From NCBI RefSeq assembly GCF_000801105.2, contig NC_079516.1, positions 25,023,043 to 25,087,042 on the forward strand: a DNA stretch of 64,000 nt. The letters run 5' to 3'. This DNA comes from Raphanus sativus (taxonomy: Eukaryota; Streptophyta; Magnoliopsida; Brassicales; Brassicaceae). The position numbers and the translations under genes were made by a program. The notes under the pieces are model-generated. The model saw only the letters and a list, made by a program, of their open reading frames with translations. It did no database searches and was not told the origin of the DNA. Below are positions 1-9,865 of this stretch, one piece after another; the first letter of the stretch is position 1; every line of letters starts with the position of its first letter.

Positions 1-2021
1 ATTGTTTGTAATCAAATGCCACTAGATTGTTATTCAGTTTACATAAGTGTTTATTTTCAAATCTAAGTTTCCTAATTTAATTATTAATATTTTTTATCCA
101 AAATATACATCCCATAAATAATATAAAGAACATAATTTAGTACATTGATTAACAAGATGAATATTAAAGTTATATAATTTGAATTTGTATCTAATTTAAT
201 AATTTGAAGTTTGTATAAAGCCATCAATAAAATCTCAATAAAAACTTTTAAAATGGTTATTATTTTCACTTTAAACTTTCAAATTTTAAACTTTTATAAT
301 AAATCCTCAAACTAATAACACTCTAAAGAAAACTACGAAAGTGGCTCATGTGTTTTTTTTATTATGGTAGACATAATTACAAACACCATAGACATGATGC
401 TTAACTCAATTAGTTTTACTTCAAAATATATTTTGTTAAAATTAATTTTTACCGATTTTATTTTATTTTATTTATAGATAAGTTAATTCAGTATCTCTAA
501 TTGTCTTGTTGAGTAAAAAAGTCGTGAAAATCCAAGAACCAAAATAATAGCAAAACTTTTATAGAGAAAACAAAAAATGTGAAAAATATGTGTATGATAG
601 AGACAATATAAAGTAATGATATTTTTAATATTTTAGTATTCTTAATCTGTATTTATGTGTTCTAATGTGTGGTGATTCTTCGCTTTTTTATTTTTATTTG
701 CAGAGTTTTTAATTTCTAAGAGTTATAGGATAGCCGTGTCAATATATTTTGATTTATACTAGTACAATAATTATAGATTGACATATTCTTCGTATATAAA
801 TTGTTTATTATGATAATTTTTTTTACACTATAGTGAAGTGGTGACAATGAAAAAAAAATTGGTTTATTAGAAAGACAAAATTTAATGTATATGTTTAAGC
901 AAAGCAAACGGAGTAGTGTTTAAAATTTTGTGACATGTCCATCATAATAATAAATAAACATGTAAGACTCTTTAATTTTTTTTGTTAAGAGTGTTATTAG
1001 TTTGTTGTTCAAAAAAAAGTTATTAGTTTAAATATTTAGTATGAAAATTAAAATTTGAAGGTTTAAATTGAAAATTATGACCGCTTTAGAAGTTTTTAAG
1101 GAAATTTTCCCAATTTACTTAACTTACTATTATTTTTCCTTCAACTATCTTAATAATTATTAAATACATACCATAATCAAACAAATTATATTAATATTTT
1201 CAAAATAAGATATTTACAAAATATATTCTTATATATCTTTTCTAAGATTGCATTTTAATAATAATTTTTATATATTTGTATTTATAATGTAAATATATAT
1301 ATTTCTTTTCAATATTTATTTTAATTAATAAAATCCGTAATTAATATTAACTGTTATTGTAATTTAATATTAATTCATTTTTAATTTATAGAATAAGAAA
1401 TAATGTTTCTATAATATTTATATATACATAATTCATATTCATACTTAAATTTCCAAAATTAATAAATATAAAGTAACTTAATCCATTAATTAGCTATTGA
1501 TAAATTATAAAATTAAAATAATTACATATATATAATAACATATATTCATGAATTTTATAACATAATTTCAATTTATCATAAAAATATTAAAGTATTAAAC
1601 TCATGAATAATATTATATTTTAATACACATATTTAAATTAGAATATTAAAAGAAAATTTAATATATTAATTAAGTATGAGACATGTTGAATGACATAAAC
1701 TTAACTTATACCATAATAAAATAAATTTGGAAGAATAGATTTTTTTTAAAAAAAATGCATATTTATATTTTGAAGTTTTAAAACATAAGTAAAATTAATA
1801 CAAGGCGAGTTGTATAAATAAATTATCATAATTTTATAAAATTATATTTATATAAATAAAGTTTATAATTCTTAGAAAATAATTATTCGCATGAAATTTA
1901 CTCCCGCACTTTCAGAATCTAGTTCTTACACTTAAATAAAAAAATCTAGATATGATATCTAATTTAATTGAATTTAATATGTGTTCTTAAAGTTCAGTCA
2001 AAAAAATATATATGTTCTTTG

Positions 2022-2155
2022 TCAAAAAAATGTATAATACGTTGAGTCCATGTAACTATTTTCAGATACTTATTTTTTTCAAACTTCTCTAGAATCTAGA
2101 TAGGTTGTAACCAAGGTTTTTCATTAAAGTGGGATAAACAAAATATCCTGTAAAA
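2022..2155 (+). repeat. Duplicated MPK7-upstream segment, copy 1
   Basis: This stretch (AAAAAAATGTATA, GAGTCCATG, ACTATTTTCAGATACTTAT, CTTCTCTAGAATCTAGATAG, then TCATTAAAGTGGGATAAACA) recurs at 2668-2750 and, across the Copia insertion, continues at 8503-8560. Copy 2 adjoins MPK7, so copy 1 looks like a local duplication of the upstream region. Homology fades out gradually on the 5' side. Confidence 0.7.
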
Positions 2156-2667
2156 ACATAATAGTAAAATAAATATTTACCAATATAAATAAATTTGTAC
2201 CATTATTTAAAGTTTTAAAGTATAAGTAAAACTGATATAGGGTAAATTATATTAAGGTTTGAACATTATATTCATAATATATCCATATTCATTTAAACAT
2301 TCATCGCTTAGAATACTTTAAATATTATAATTTAGGTCAAGTTATATTACGTAATGGGCCATTCATTGGTTCAACTGACAGCCGGGTCACAAGTTTTAAC
2401 GGTTTTTTTGCAGGGTTTATAGAATTTTTAAATAATGTGTTTTTTGAAAACCAAACTGGATTACATATAAGGTCACCAATTTTACCGGTTTAACTGTGAA
2501 TCTGCGGGTTTCGGAACACTGAATATAACGCTTCATCTGTACATTTAATATAGATACACAATCAATAATATAAAAATCTATCGTATAAATTTAGTTTGTT
2601 TTAAAAATAATTCCGCCTTTAAAAATGTAGATCAAAATATAGTGTGTTTTTAAGGTTTAGTCGATTT

Positions 2668-2750
2668 TTGTCAAAAAAATGTATAGAACGGAGAGTCCAT
2701 GCAACTATTTTCAGATACTTATGTTCCAAACTTCTCTAGAATCTAGATAG
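2668..2750 (+). repeat. Duplicated MPK7-upstream segment, copy 2 (split by a Copia element)
   Basis: Second copy of the segment at 2022-2155. It ends at GATAG (2746-2750), which is the target-site duplication of the element at 2751-8502; the homology to copy 1 resumes on the far side at 8503. The uninterrupted copy 1 therefore shows what the empty site looked like. Confidence 0.75.
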
Positions 2751-2907
2751 TGTTGAATAATGAACGGGAAAGCTTACTTTGATCATCGACTAAACAGTCG
2801 TATATATACATGATACATGTAGTTATCCTAACTATAAGATAAACATCAAACTAGAAGTAGATAAGGATGAAATAGAATATGTCGATCATATATATCGGTA
2901 CATAACA
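2751..2907 (-). repeat. 3' LTR of the minus-strand Copia element
   Basis: 157 bp, starting TGTTGAATAATGAACGGG and ending GGTACATAACA. It matches 8346-8502 with a few substitutions. It is short for an LTR. Confidence 0.85.
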
Positions 2908-2939
2908 CTCCCCCTTGATCGACACATCTGGTTCATGGT

Positions 2940-5900
2940 TCATTCATGCTTTTGATGTTGCCTCATTAAAACCTTTCCAGGAAAACCCAGTGGGACAAAA
3001 CCATGGATAAGGAAAAAGAGTACAACACATGAACTCCCCCTGATGAATGCATCACTGAAGATCTTTGGATGATGCATTCCTATCTGGTCGATGAGCTTCT
3101 TGTAATACTTTGTAATTTCGCCGGCCTTCTGGAACTTCATTTGGACATGGTCAAGACGTGCTCCTTTGATGCTGACCACTCGGCAATGTCTTCATGTTCT
3201 GGTCGGATGGATGATGCTCAATCAGTACTCGGATAGTACTCGACCGGTACTTGGATGTACCTCTATCCTGCGATTAAATCTTTCTTGCAGGTCCTCTCGT
3301 GTCCCACGGTTCCTCTATTCTCATGGCTTTGCCATACTGTGGATACTTTCATTTTATTATTGACTCAGACATTCTTCTGGTCACTATCTCTGGATGATGT
3401 CTCATGACTTCTTTCGTTTTGTCGTAGACAATGCTATGTTTTCGAAAACATACATGTTAAGTCATAGACCTTGTCATCACACGCCAATATACTCATATAT
3501 GGCTAAGGTATTGCAGCCTGATATAAAGATATGGTCCGGATATGATACTGCAATTATATGGTGTGGTCCACCTTATAATTTGGTAGAACTTGGTCGGACC
3601 ATAAACCTCAACCACTCTTATGATGATTGATTCTTTTATTTCTTTACTGATGTATAGACATTCAATATTAGTCCCATATACTTCATTTGGTACTTGACCA
3701 CACGTTTTATGATACTACCATATGCTGGTCGATCTTTCCATTAGCTGCATTACATATGCTGGTCGATCTTGGTCGATCTGGTCGATCTGGTCGGTTCATG
3801 ATGATACATCAATCAATTCACAAGTATACACTCGGATTTATTTGGCTAATTGTGCAGCAATGGTTTATAATTTGCCTGAACCAATTCACCACACTACTTT
3901 TGGTTATTCTTATGGACGATTGGGAAGTATGGAACCAGATGGTCTTTGGCATGAGAATTAATGGTTCTCTTTGCCTTCTCCTGCGACCATCTCACATTAC
4001 ACCATCTAATTGTGGCGTGCTGATCTCAACTCATACACGGCTATGATTTCTAGTCCCATTATATTCTGTCCAAAATCAATCGATAACTTGTATCATTGAA
4101 ATCATTGAACCATTGAACCTCTCTTTAGGTTGGTTTGATATAAACATAAACACAAGGAATTATAATATCCTCTATAAGGATCTATGGACTGATTGTACTA
4201 AGTATTTTCTTAGTCTTTCATATCACTTGCAGCTGCTTTGTTTTCAGTCCATGAATAACTTAAGAACAAAACTATTCTATGAGAATTTCTTTTCTCATCT
4301 TTTTGATACTTTTATCATTTCTTTATCCAGTGATCAATATGCTACTTACTACATTTCTTTCTTACTTATATCCAGACTTTTTCGAATTTGTGGTAGCATC
4401 CACCACATAGGAGTATATCTCCTTATAATCTGTTCCTTTGGTCTCTGTGAGTATCCTTGTGTAATCAAGCCATTCCTTGAATACTTTAAATAGGAATATG
4501 AACAGCTTAGTCTATGTCTCACGATTTCTTTTCCTTTCCCACACATGACCTATTTTTCACTGGTTTTATCTTATCAGATGGTGTTTCTATATATGGCCAA
4601 TACAGCCATCTCTTTTATAGATTCTTTGAATCTTTCTTTGAACCCCCACGGTTTCCTTTAGTCTATGAATGCATTCTTGTATTCTCGTGGGTTCTGATCC
4701 TCGCTTATATCTTTTAAACTCAAGTGCTATTTCCTTATGCATCTTTATCTTTTATGTGTCGACACTTCTTTTATAGTGTTCCATTGTGTTCCAGACATGA
4801 ACTAATCGATTAAAGATTTCATTCTTACTAAGAACCTTCATTTACCTTGCAGTTTGGCGTCCCAAACTACATGGTCCGGTATCTTAGATGTTTAGCTGCG
4901 CAGCCTTATCTCAATGTCTGGTTTGGTTTCTCTTATGACCTCGGATATATCATTTCTATGCACCTTTCTTTTTATTTCCGAGGTTCCTTATCTTATGGAA
5001 CATATTGGTCTATCTTTAGACTTTATAGCAACTTGATTATGTCTCTTATAGGACATTAATTTCGTGGTGCTTAAGCTGGTATGACTTAGTCATTCTTTTT
5101 CTTTTCTTTTCGGGTCTAATCTGTCTGGCATTCTTTTAGCTAGCTTTGTATGATCTTTCTTTGGACGTCTTAAATCATATTCTCTGGTCCGAGGATCTTG
5201 CCAAGACAAGGATGGTTAATACCATTCCATTTCTCTTTATACTTGTACCAGCTTATTTCTTTCTCCCCCTGATGTTGGATAGTCGGATTCATCATGTAAT
5301 CCGTAAACCTGGCCATAATCTGATCACCCATATTTTGGCTCAAGGTCTCTTATAAAATCGTGGGAGGAAGACATTCTCATATCCAACATATATTCCCAAT
5401 TTTATCTCATCTTCTTATGAGGTTCCATCCTAAACGGCACATATTATTGTGGTGGTCTAAACATAATCTCTTAGGATGGTCTATGTCTGGATCATGACCC
5501 TTTATCATTTTTAGATGGGAATATCTATGCTCACTTTATATGGCCTGATGCATATTTTTATTACATGTAAATCCACGTGTTCCCAAGCATTAGCTAGTGA
5601 TCTTTGTATCACAAAGAATTCGGCCAAGTTCTATCATGGTCATAGACCATGTCACTCGGATTTTTAGTGTTGTTCATGTACCACGGGAGTGTCTTCCCCC
5701 CCCCCCCCCCTCATGAACATGCTTATAAATCTTTTAGATGCTTGGAACATTATAGCCTATTGAGTTTCCCTTGTGTATATGTTACACAACGTGAGATTCT
5801 ATGGGATAACTTTTTTGTGCCTTTTTCGATATCAATCTTTGCATCAATTTTAAAGATCTGGATGGCTAGTCCAGTCATGCCATAAAGTGTATAAAATTTT

Positions 5901-6263
5901 GTGGTCAACCTATCTGGTTACCTAGGCCTTTTGCCTTTATCATACTAATCTTTTAGCATAGTTCAGATTAGTCGGGAGTACAGTCTCAACCATTTTCTAT
6001 GCCTTGGGCGATTTTTATTTATAATTCTGAAGGAACTTTTTATTTCCTTTGTCTAATGGTTCAATGTGGAAACCATTCATTTTCAAAATTTTATAACTCA
6101 AATTGGTCTTTTATTTGGGTGAATAATTCATGCCCCCTTTAAACAATGCCTTTGGTCGGATGATTTTAATTACTATACTCATTTTTAAATTTTCATTTTG
6201 TCATTTATCAATCAAGAAATTATCAAGCAAATCAAATAAGATAATATAAAACTAAAACAACTC
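2940..6263 (-). pseudogene. Copia pol remnant (integrase / reverse transcriptase / RNase H), frames broken
   Basis: On the minus strand, fragments of a Copia polyprotein are visible but no long frame survives. The 3'-most piece (2940-3179) reads like the C-terminal tail of Brassicaceae Copia polyproteins (IGMHHPKIFSDA, then GFPGKVLMRQHQKHE). Around 5230-5355 a stretch resembles the linker between integrase and reverse transcriptase, including a degraded SWQDPRTREYD-like segment. No intact DD35E or YVDD motif was found. The remnant is about 3.3 kb, shorter than a complete Copia pol, so internal deletion is likely. Assignment rests on the 3' tail and the gag homology; the middle is inference. 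Confidence 0.6.
5696..5710 (+). repeat. C15 homopolymer
   Basis: Fifteen consecutive C residues inside the decayed Copia pol remnant. No function is apparent; it is a likely length-variable or sequencing-error site. Confidence 0.9.
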
Positions 6264-6939
6264 TTATAATAAAATTGTAAATGACAAACAAATCAAAACA
6301 TAAATCAAGCCGACAATTCCTTTTATTATTCTGGACGTGGCTTCTTTGGATTCATCCTTATTCTCTCCAGCCTTATTGGCTTCAGGAAGTCTCATCTCAC
6401 TAGTTTTCTTTAGTATCTCATTATTCTTCTCAACTTGTAATAGATACGAGATCAAATTCGTATAAGTGGTGAAACCTTTTTTTTTTGTAGGTATATTGTA
6501 ACAATAGATCCCTTGGATCAGCTGTGAGGAATGTCTTTTCCAGTAAATCTTCCTCTGTTACCTCTTCACCACATAGTTTCAATTTAGAAACAATTTTGAT
6601 TAGAGCTGAGTTATATTCATCTACGGACTTAAAGTCCCGAAATCTGAGATTTATCCACTCATGCCTAGCATTTGGTAATAACACTATTGTGTATCTGGAT
6701 TTTAACTCTGTCCAAAGGTCTAGAGGGTTCTCAATATTTAGATACTGATCTCTGAGATCCTCAGTGAGATGTTGGCGAATAATTGTTACTGCCCCATATT
6801 TTTCATTTTCAGTTGCATACTCGCCTTTGATGATACATCTGTCAAGTCCTCTTATCTTCAGGACACTTGCAGTGTTCATGGCCCATTTTAAATAATTATC
6901 TCCAGAGAGATTAAGGGCTGGATAATCCAAATTTGACAT
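6264..6939 (-). pseudogene. Copia gag remnant (UBN2/DUF4219-like)
   Basis: The minus-strand frame 6430-6939 encodes 169 residues beginning MSNLDYPALNLSGDNYLKWA. Its features (SGDNYLKW, LTEDLRDQYLNIENPLDLW, residues about 12-80, and RDFKSVDEYNSAL, about 105-117) match the gag-polypeptide domain of plant Copia elements. This domain forms the virus-like particle coat. The following segment (6264-6455, ISYLLQVEKNNEILKK) continues the same domain in another frame, so a frameshift lies near 6455. A zinc knuckle was not found downstream. The start is plausible because the frame opens with the conserved gag N terminus. Confidence 0.75.
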
Positions 6940-7881
6940 CTGAAAATATAGATTTTAGAGTCTTATTATTTGACTTATAATCAGATTCAAACAATGCATT
7001 TTAGTTTCTTTCAACCTCTTAGTTATGCAATGTGATTTGGTTTCTTTCAACCTCTAAATTATATAATCTAATCCGATTTATTTTAGTCAATATAGCAATG
7101 CAGCTTTGGTTTCTTTCAACCTTTAAATTTATGCAATGCAATCCGATTTTTCTTTCAATCTAGCAATCTAGAAAATTTCTATAAACTTTTTTTTTATTTA
7201 TCAATCCCTTATGATTCAAGTCAATTTCGACATTGATCAGGGAAATCATCTAGCAAGTAGACTAAAATTTAACAATTTCAATCGAAAACACCTATTTGCA
7301 ATCGAGTTTCATAAAAAAAATAGGGTTTGTATAATTCACAATCCTAAGCAGTTCTAAACATCAAGAACAACTTTAAAAAAATCAAACTAGACAATCAGAT
7401 CAATATTCAAGTCGAAATCATAAAAAAATTAGATGTTTTTGGATGAAAACCGATCTTGTTTATGTTTTAGGGGATTGATCGATTTCTAGGTTTAAGGATT
7501 CGATTTGATCATTTAGATCAAGGGGGTTTTGAGATTCAGAAACCATTGTGGTTATGATTTTAATTGTAAAACAATCTCATATCGAACTTTTGGTTTAAGA
7601 GTTTCGATTTACTCATGGAAGGGTTTGGACCTATTAATCTTTGCTAGGGTTTGATTTGGGGTTTTGCAAAATTTTAATGGTCATTCCTTTATCAATCAAC
7701 CATGTTCGATTATGAGTTCTTTTAGGGTTTCAAAGTTTACCTTTAGAACTTTGAAGTGTATGTTTGGACCACCGAGAACTGGAACAAGTCGGATCGCGAA
7801 CTGCATGACCGGAACGGATCAGGAGCTGGTCGCGTGTCTTAGGTTGAGCAAAAACCTCTTGTATCTTTAGAAACGGTTTTA

Positions 7882-8272
7882 GAGAACGAACGGTTTGAAA
7901 TCGTCGGATGGGTTTTAGAATTTCAGGATTTTAGGTCACTTGACGGCGCGTCTTAGAATAGCGCGTGAGGGCGCGTCCGGAGTCCGATAGAGGCAAGGCC
8001 GACGGCGTTGGATTCGTCTCGTCAAGGGCTTTAATTTGATATATTACTCGTTGTCTGGATCCTTACGGTTTGAGAGAACGAACGGTTTAAAGTCGTCGGA
8101 TGAGTTTTAGAATTTCAGGGTTTTAGGTCACTTGACGGCGCGTCTTAGAATAGCGCGTGAGTGCGCGTTCGGAGTCAGATAGAGGCGAGGCCGACGGCGT
8201 TGGATTCGTCTCGTCAAGAGCTTTAATTTGGTAGATTACTCGTTGTCTGTATCCGTACGGTTTGAGAGAACG
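7882..8272 (-). repeat. 192-bp tandem repeats in the Copia leader
   Basis: Units begin with GAGAACGA at 7882, 8074 and 8266 (period 192 bp); the third is cut short. Each full unit carries ACTTGACGGCGCGTCTTAG and TTGGATTCGTCTCGTCAAG. They sit between the right-hand (5') LTR and gag on the minus strand, in the untranslated leader, and are more GC-rich than the surroundings. Confidence 0.85.
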
Positions 8273-8345
8273 AGCTGTTTGAAGTGCCGCCGTCAATTAG
8301 GGTTTTTGAGGTAGCTCGGAATTTCAGAGTCTCGTGCTGATAACG

Positions 8346-8502
8346 TGTTGAATAATGAACGGGAAAGCTTACTTTGATCATCGACTAAACAGTCGTATAT
8401 ATACATGATACATGTAGTTATCCTAACTATAAGATAAACACCAAATTAGAAGTAGATAAGGATAAAATAGAATATGTCGATCATATATATCGGTACATAA
8501 CA
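8346..8502 (-). repeat. 5' LTR of the minus-strand Copia element
   Basis: 157 bp, near-identical to 2751-2907. On the minus strand it is followed at 8345 and below by CGTTATCAGCACGAGACT. This occupies the primer-binding position but is not the usual TGGTATCAGAGC of initiator-Met tRNA priming. Confidence 0.85.
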
Positions 8503-9136
8503 GATAGATTGTAACTGAAGCTTTTTCATTAAAGTGGGATAAACAAAATATCCTACAAAAGAATGTCGTTTCCGTAATTAGCAGACTTTCCTTAATATAA
8601 TAAAATACATTTTTTTTTCCCGAAGGCTTCTTCATCAACACAACGTATTGCTTCCTCTTCTTCTTCTTTCTGCCTCTTTCTCTAAGCATTTCCCCATATG
8701 GGTCTCACCACTTCCTCTCTTATATCTTCTTGAGATAACTATGAAGAAGCCATCTCAATTCAGATCCAGTCAAACCCTTCTCTTGTTCCTCTGATCACCA
8801 ACCAAACAACCCCAATAACGATCCAGCTTCTGTAATAACAAGGGTATGTCCAAATCTTATTTTTAGTTAATTTTGTTTTTTTTTCTAAATTCGATAAAAG
8901 AGTTTGAACTATGATTACGCCGAAAGTTTGCTACTTTTTTTCTTCTTCTGGGGAGTAGTAAGATTGATAGCTAAGTAAAGCAAAGGATAAAAAAGATTGA
9001 ATCTTTTCACTTTTTTTCTTTCTTCCAACAAGGAATAACGTAAAGAAGAAAAAAGCTTCAATGATTCGTTAACTCTCTCTCTATAAAACCCTTTTTGAGG
9101 ATTTGTTGAGTTCTTAGCAGAAGAAGAAGAACAACA
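8503..9136 (+). promoter_or_regulatory. MPK7 proximal promoter and 5' UTR, with a candidate UTR intron
   Basis: This is all the upstream DNA MPK7 retains between the minus-strand Copia element and its start codon (634 bp). A pyrimidine-rich tract and TTATATCTTC occur near 8700-8735. A plausible 5' UTR intron runs from AGG|GTATGTC (donor at 8844) to TTCTTAGCAG (acceptor ending 9120), leaving a short AAGAAGAAGAACAACA leader directly before ATG. The intron is inferred from splice-site consensus only. Confidence 0.5.
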
Positions 9137-9328
9137 ATGGCGATGTTAGTTGACCCACCAAACGGGATCAAACAACAAGGCAAACATTACTACTCCATGT
9201 GGCAGACTCTGTTCGAAATCGACACCAAGTATGTTCCTATCAAACCCATCGGCAGAGGAGCTTACGGTGTGGTTTGCTCTTCGGTCAACCGTGAGACCAA
9301 CGAGAGAGTCGCTATCAAAAAGATGTAG
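9137..9328 (+). CDS. MPK7: MPK7 exon 1, 5' piece: truncated 63-codon frame
   Basis: ATG at 9137 follows AACAACA and opens the conserved MPK7 N terminus. Residues 1-62 are host sequence, covering the N-terminal extension and the first kinase strands with GRGAYGVV and the catalytic lysine. At 9324 the LTR begins TGTAG, so codon 63 becomes ATG and codon 64 is a stop. The product would lack helix C, the catalytic loop and the activation segment, so no kinase activity is expected. Confidence 0.9.
   Translation: MAMLVDPPNGIKQQGKHYYSMWQTLFEIDTKYVPIKPIGRGAYGVVCSSVNRETNERVAIKKM
9319..9323 (+). repeat. Target-site duplication AAAGA (left copy)
   Basis: AAAGA precedes the 5' LTR and is repeated at 14863-14867 after the 3' LTR. 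Five-base duplications are usual for Copia integrase. Confidence 0.9.
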
Positions 9329-9339
9329 ACAGAGGAGAC

Positions 9340-9684
9340 ATGGTTAAGAAGCTTTGGAAATCAAAAGAGATGGTAACTTCAGAAACGTGTTCTGTTTCTG
9401 AAGTGGAGAAGAAGAATGAGACAATGGGCTTGAGAGAGAAGCTGGAAATTGATGAGAGTCCAAAAGCTGAAACAAGCTTCACTAAACACGGAATGGGCCT
9501 GCAAGAAACTGAAGTAAAGCCCATTCAGAAACAAACGGCAACGGCTCTCTCCACTGCAAAACGTGAAAACAAAAACAGAGAAAAGGACAAGACTTGTGGT
9601 CCTGCAGAGTACGGAAAAGGAGAAGAGATTGAGCTAAGGAACAGGTTTCAACAGCTGGAATCCAAGGGAGAGGAGTTGCCCTAA
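9340..9684 (+). other. Open reading frame inside the 5' LTR (114 codons)
   Basis: ATG at 9340 opens a Lys/Glu-rich, low-complexity frame (MVKKLWKSKEMVTSETCSV at the start, GEELP at the end). The same sequence in the 3' LTR forms the C terminus of the polyprotein. Here it is detached from gag-pol and begins 11 bases after the stop that ends the MPK7 fragment. It has no recognised domain and lies upstream of the LTR TATA box, so it could be transcribed only from the MPK7 promoter. Confidence 0.5.
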
Positions 9685-9723
9685 TTGACAGCAAGGCATT
9701 AGTCTAGGGTTTCCTCTCTTTAG

Positions 9724-9730
9724 TATAAAT
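9724..9730 (+). promoter_or_regulatory. LTR TATA box
   Basis: TATAAAT in the context TTTAGTATAAATAGAACTC is a good plant TATA box in the 3' quarter of the LTR, about 140 bases upstream of the polyprotein ATG. The identical box in the other LTR lies at 14753-14760. Confidence 0.7.
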
Positions 9731-9833
9731 AGAACTCTTTCTGTGTAAAAACGTTTAAGCTTGAAATCAATGAAAAAGTTCAACTTTTATATCTCTCTGT
9801 TTTGAGTTACAAATAGATCTCCCTCTGCTTTCA

Positions 9834-9845
9834 TGGTATCAGAGC
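9834..9845 (+). other. Primer-binding site, initiator tRNA-Met type
   Basis: TGGTATCAGAGC abuts the 5' LTR. It is complementary to the 3' end of plant initiator methionine tRNA, the usual primer for minus-strand DNA synthesis in Copia elements. Confidence 0.93.
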
Positions 9846-9865
9846 ACAGTGAGCTTTCCTGAGCC

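Larger units (their letters stand above)
1..2750. other. AT-rich intergenic DNA upstream of MPK7
   Basis: No gene is supported here; the short open frames are low-complexity, AT-driven stretches without recognisable domains. The segment at about 2345-2520 contains motifs such as ACCGGTTTAA and a CGGAACACTGAA end that resemble the hAT MITE at 43772-44560, so it may be a decayed relative. The last 700 bases contain the duplicated MPK7-upstream segments described separately. Confidence 0.6.
2751..8502 (-). mobile_element. Degenerate Copia-type LTR retrotransposon
   Basis: Two 157-bp direct repeats with TG...CA ends (2751-2907 and 8346-8502) flank the element, and both sides carry the 5-bp direct repeat GATAG (2746-2750 and 8503-8507). 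A purine-rich tract AAGGGGGAG lies next to the left LTR on the minus strand (2908-2916), so the element reads right to left. The order on that strand is LTR, about 1.4 kb leader with 192-bp repeats, gag remnant (6264-6939), scrambled pol remnants, polypurine tract, LTR. The LTRs differ by only a few bases while the coding interior is badly decayed. This suggests a non-autonomous or already defective copy mobilised in trans. Confidence 0.85.
9324..9833 (+). repeat. 5' LTR (510 bp)
   Basis: Begins TGTAGACAGAGGAGACATGG and ends CTCTGCTTTCA. A TATA box (TATAAAT, 9724-9730) lies 100 bases before the LTR end, and A-rich AATCAATGAAAAA follows near 9765, so the transcription start and R region probably fall in the last 80-100 bases. 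The LTR also holds a 114-codon open frame, 9340-9684. Confidence 0.93.
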
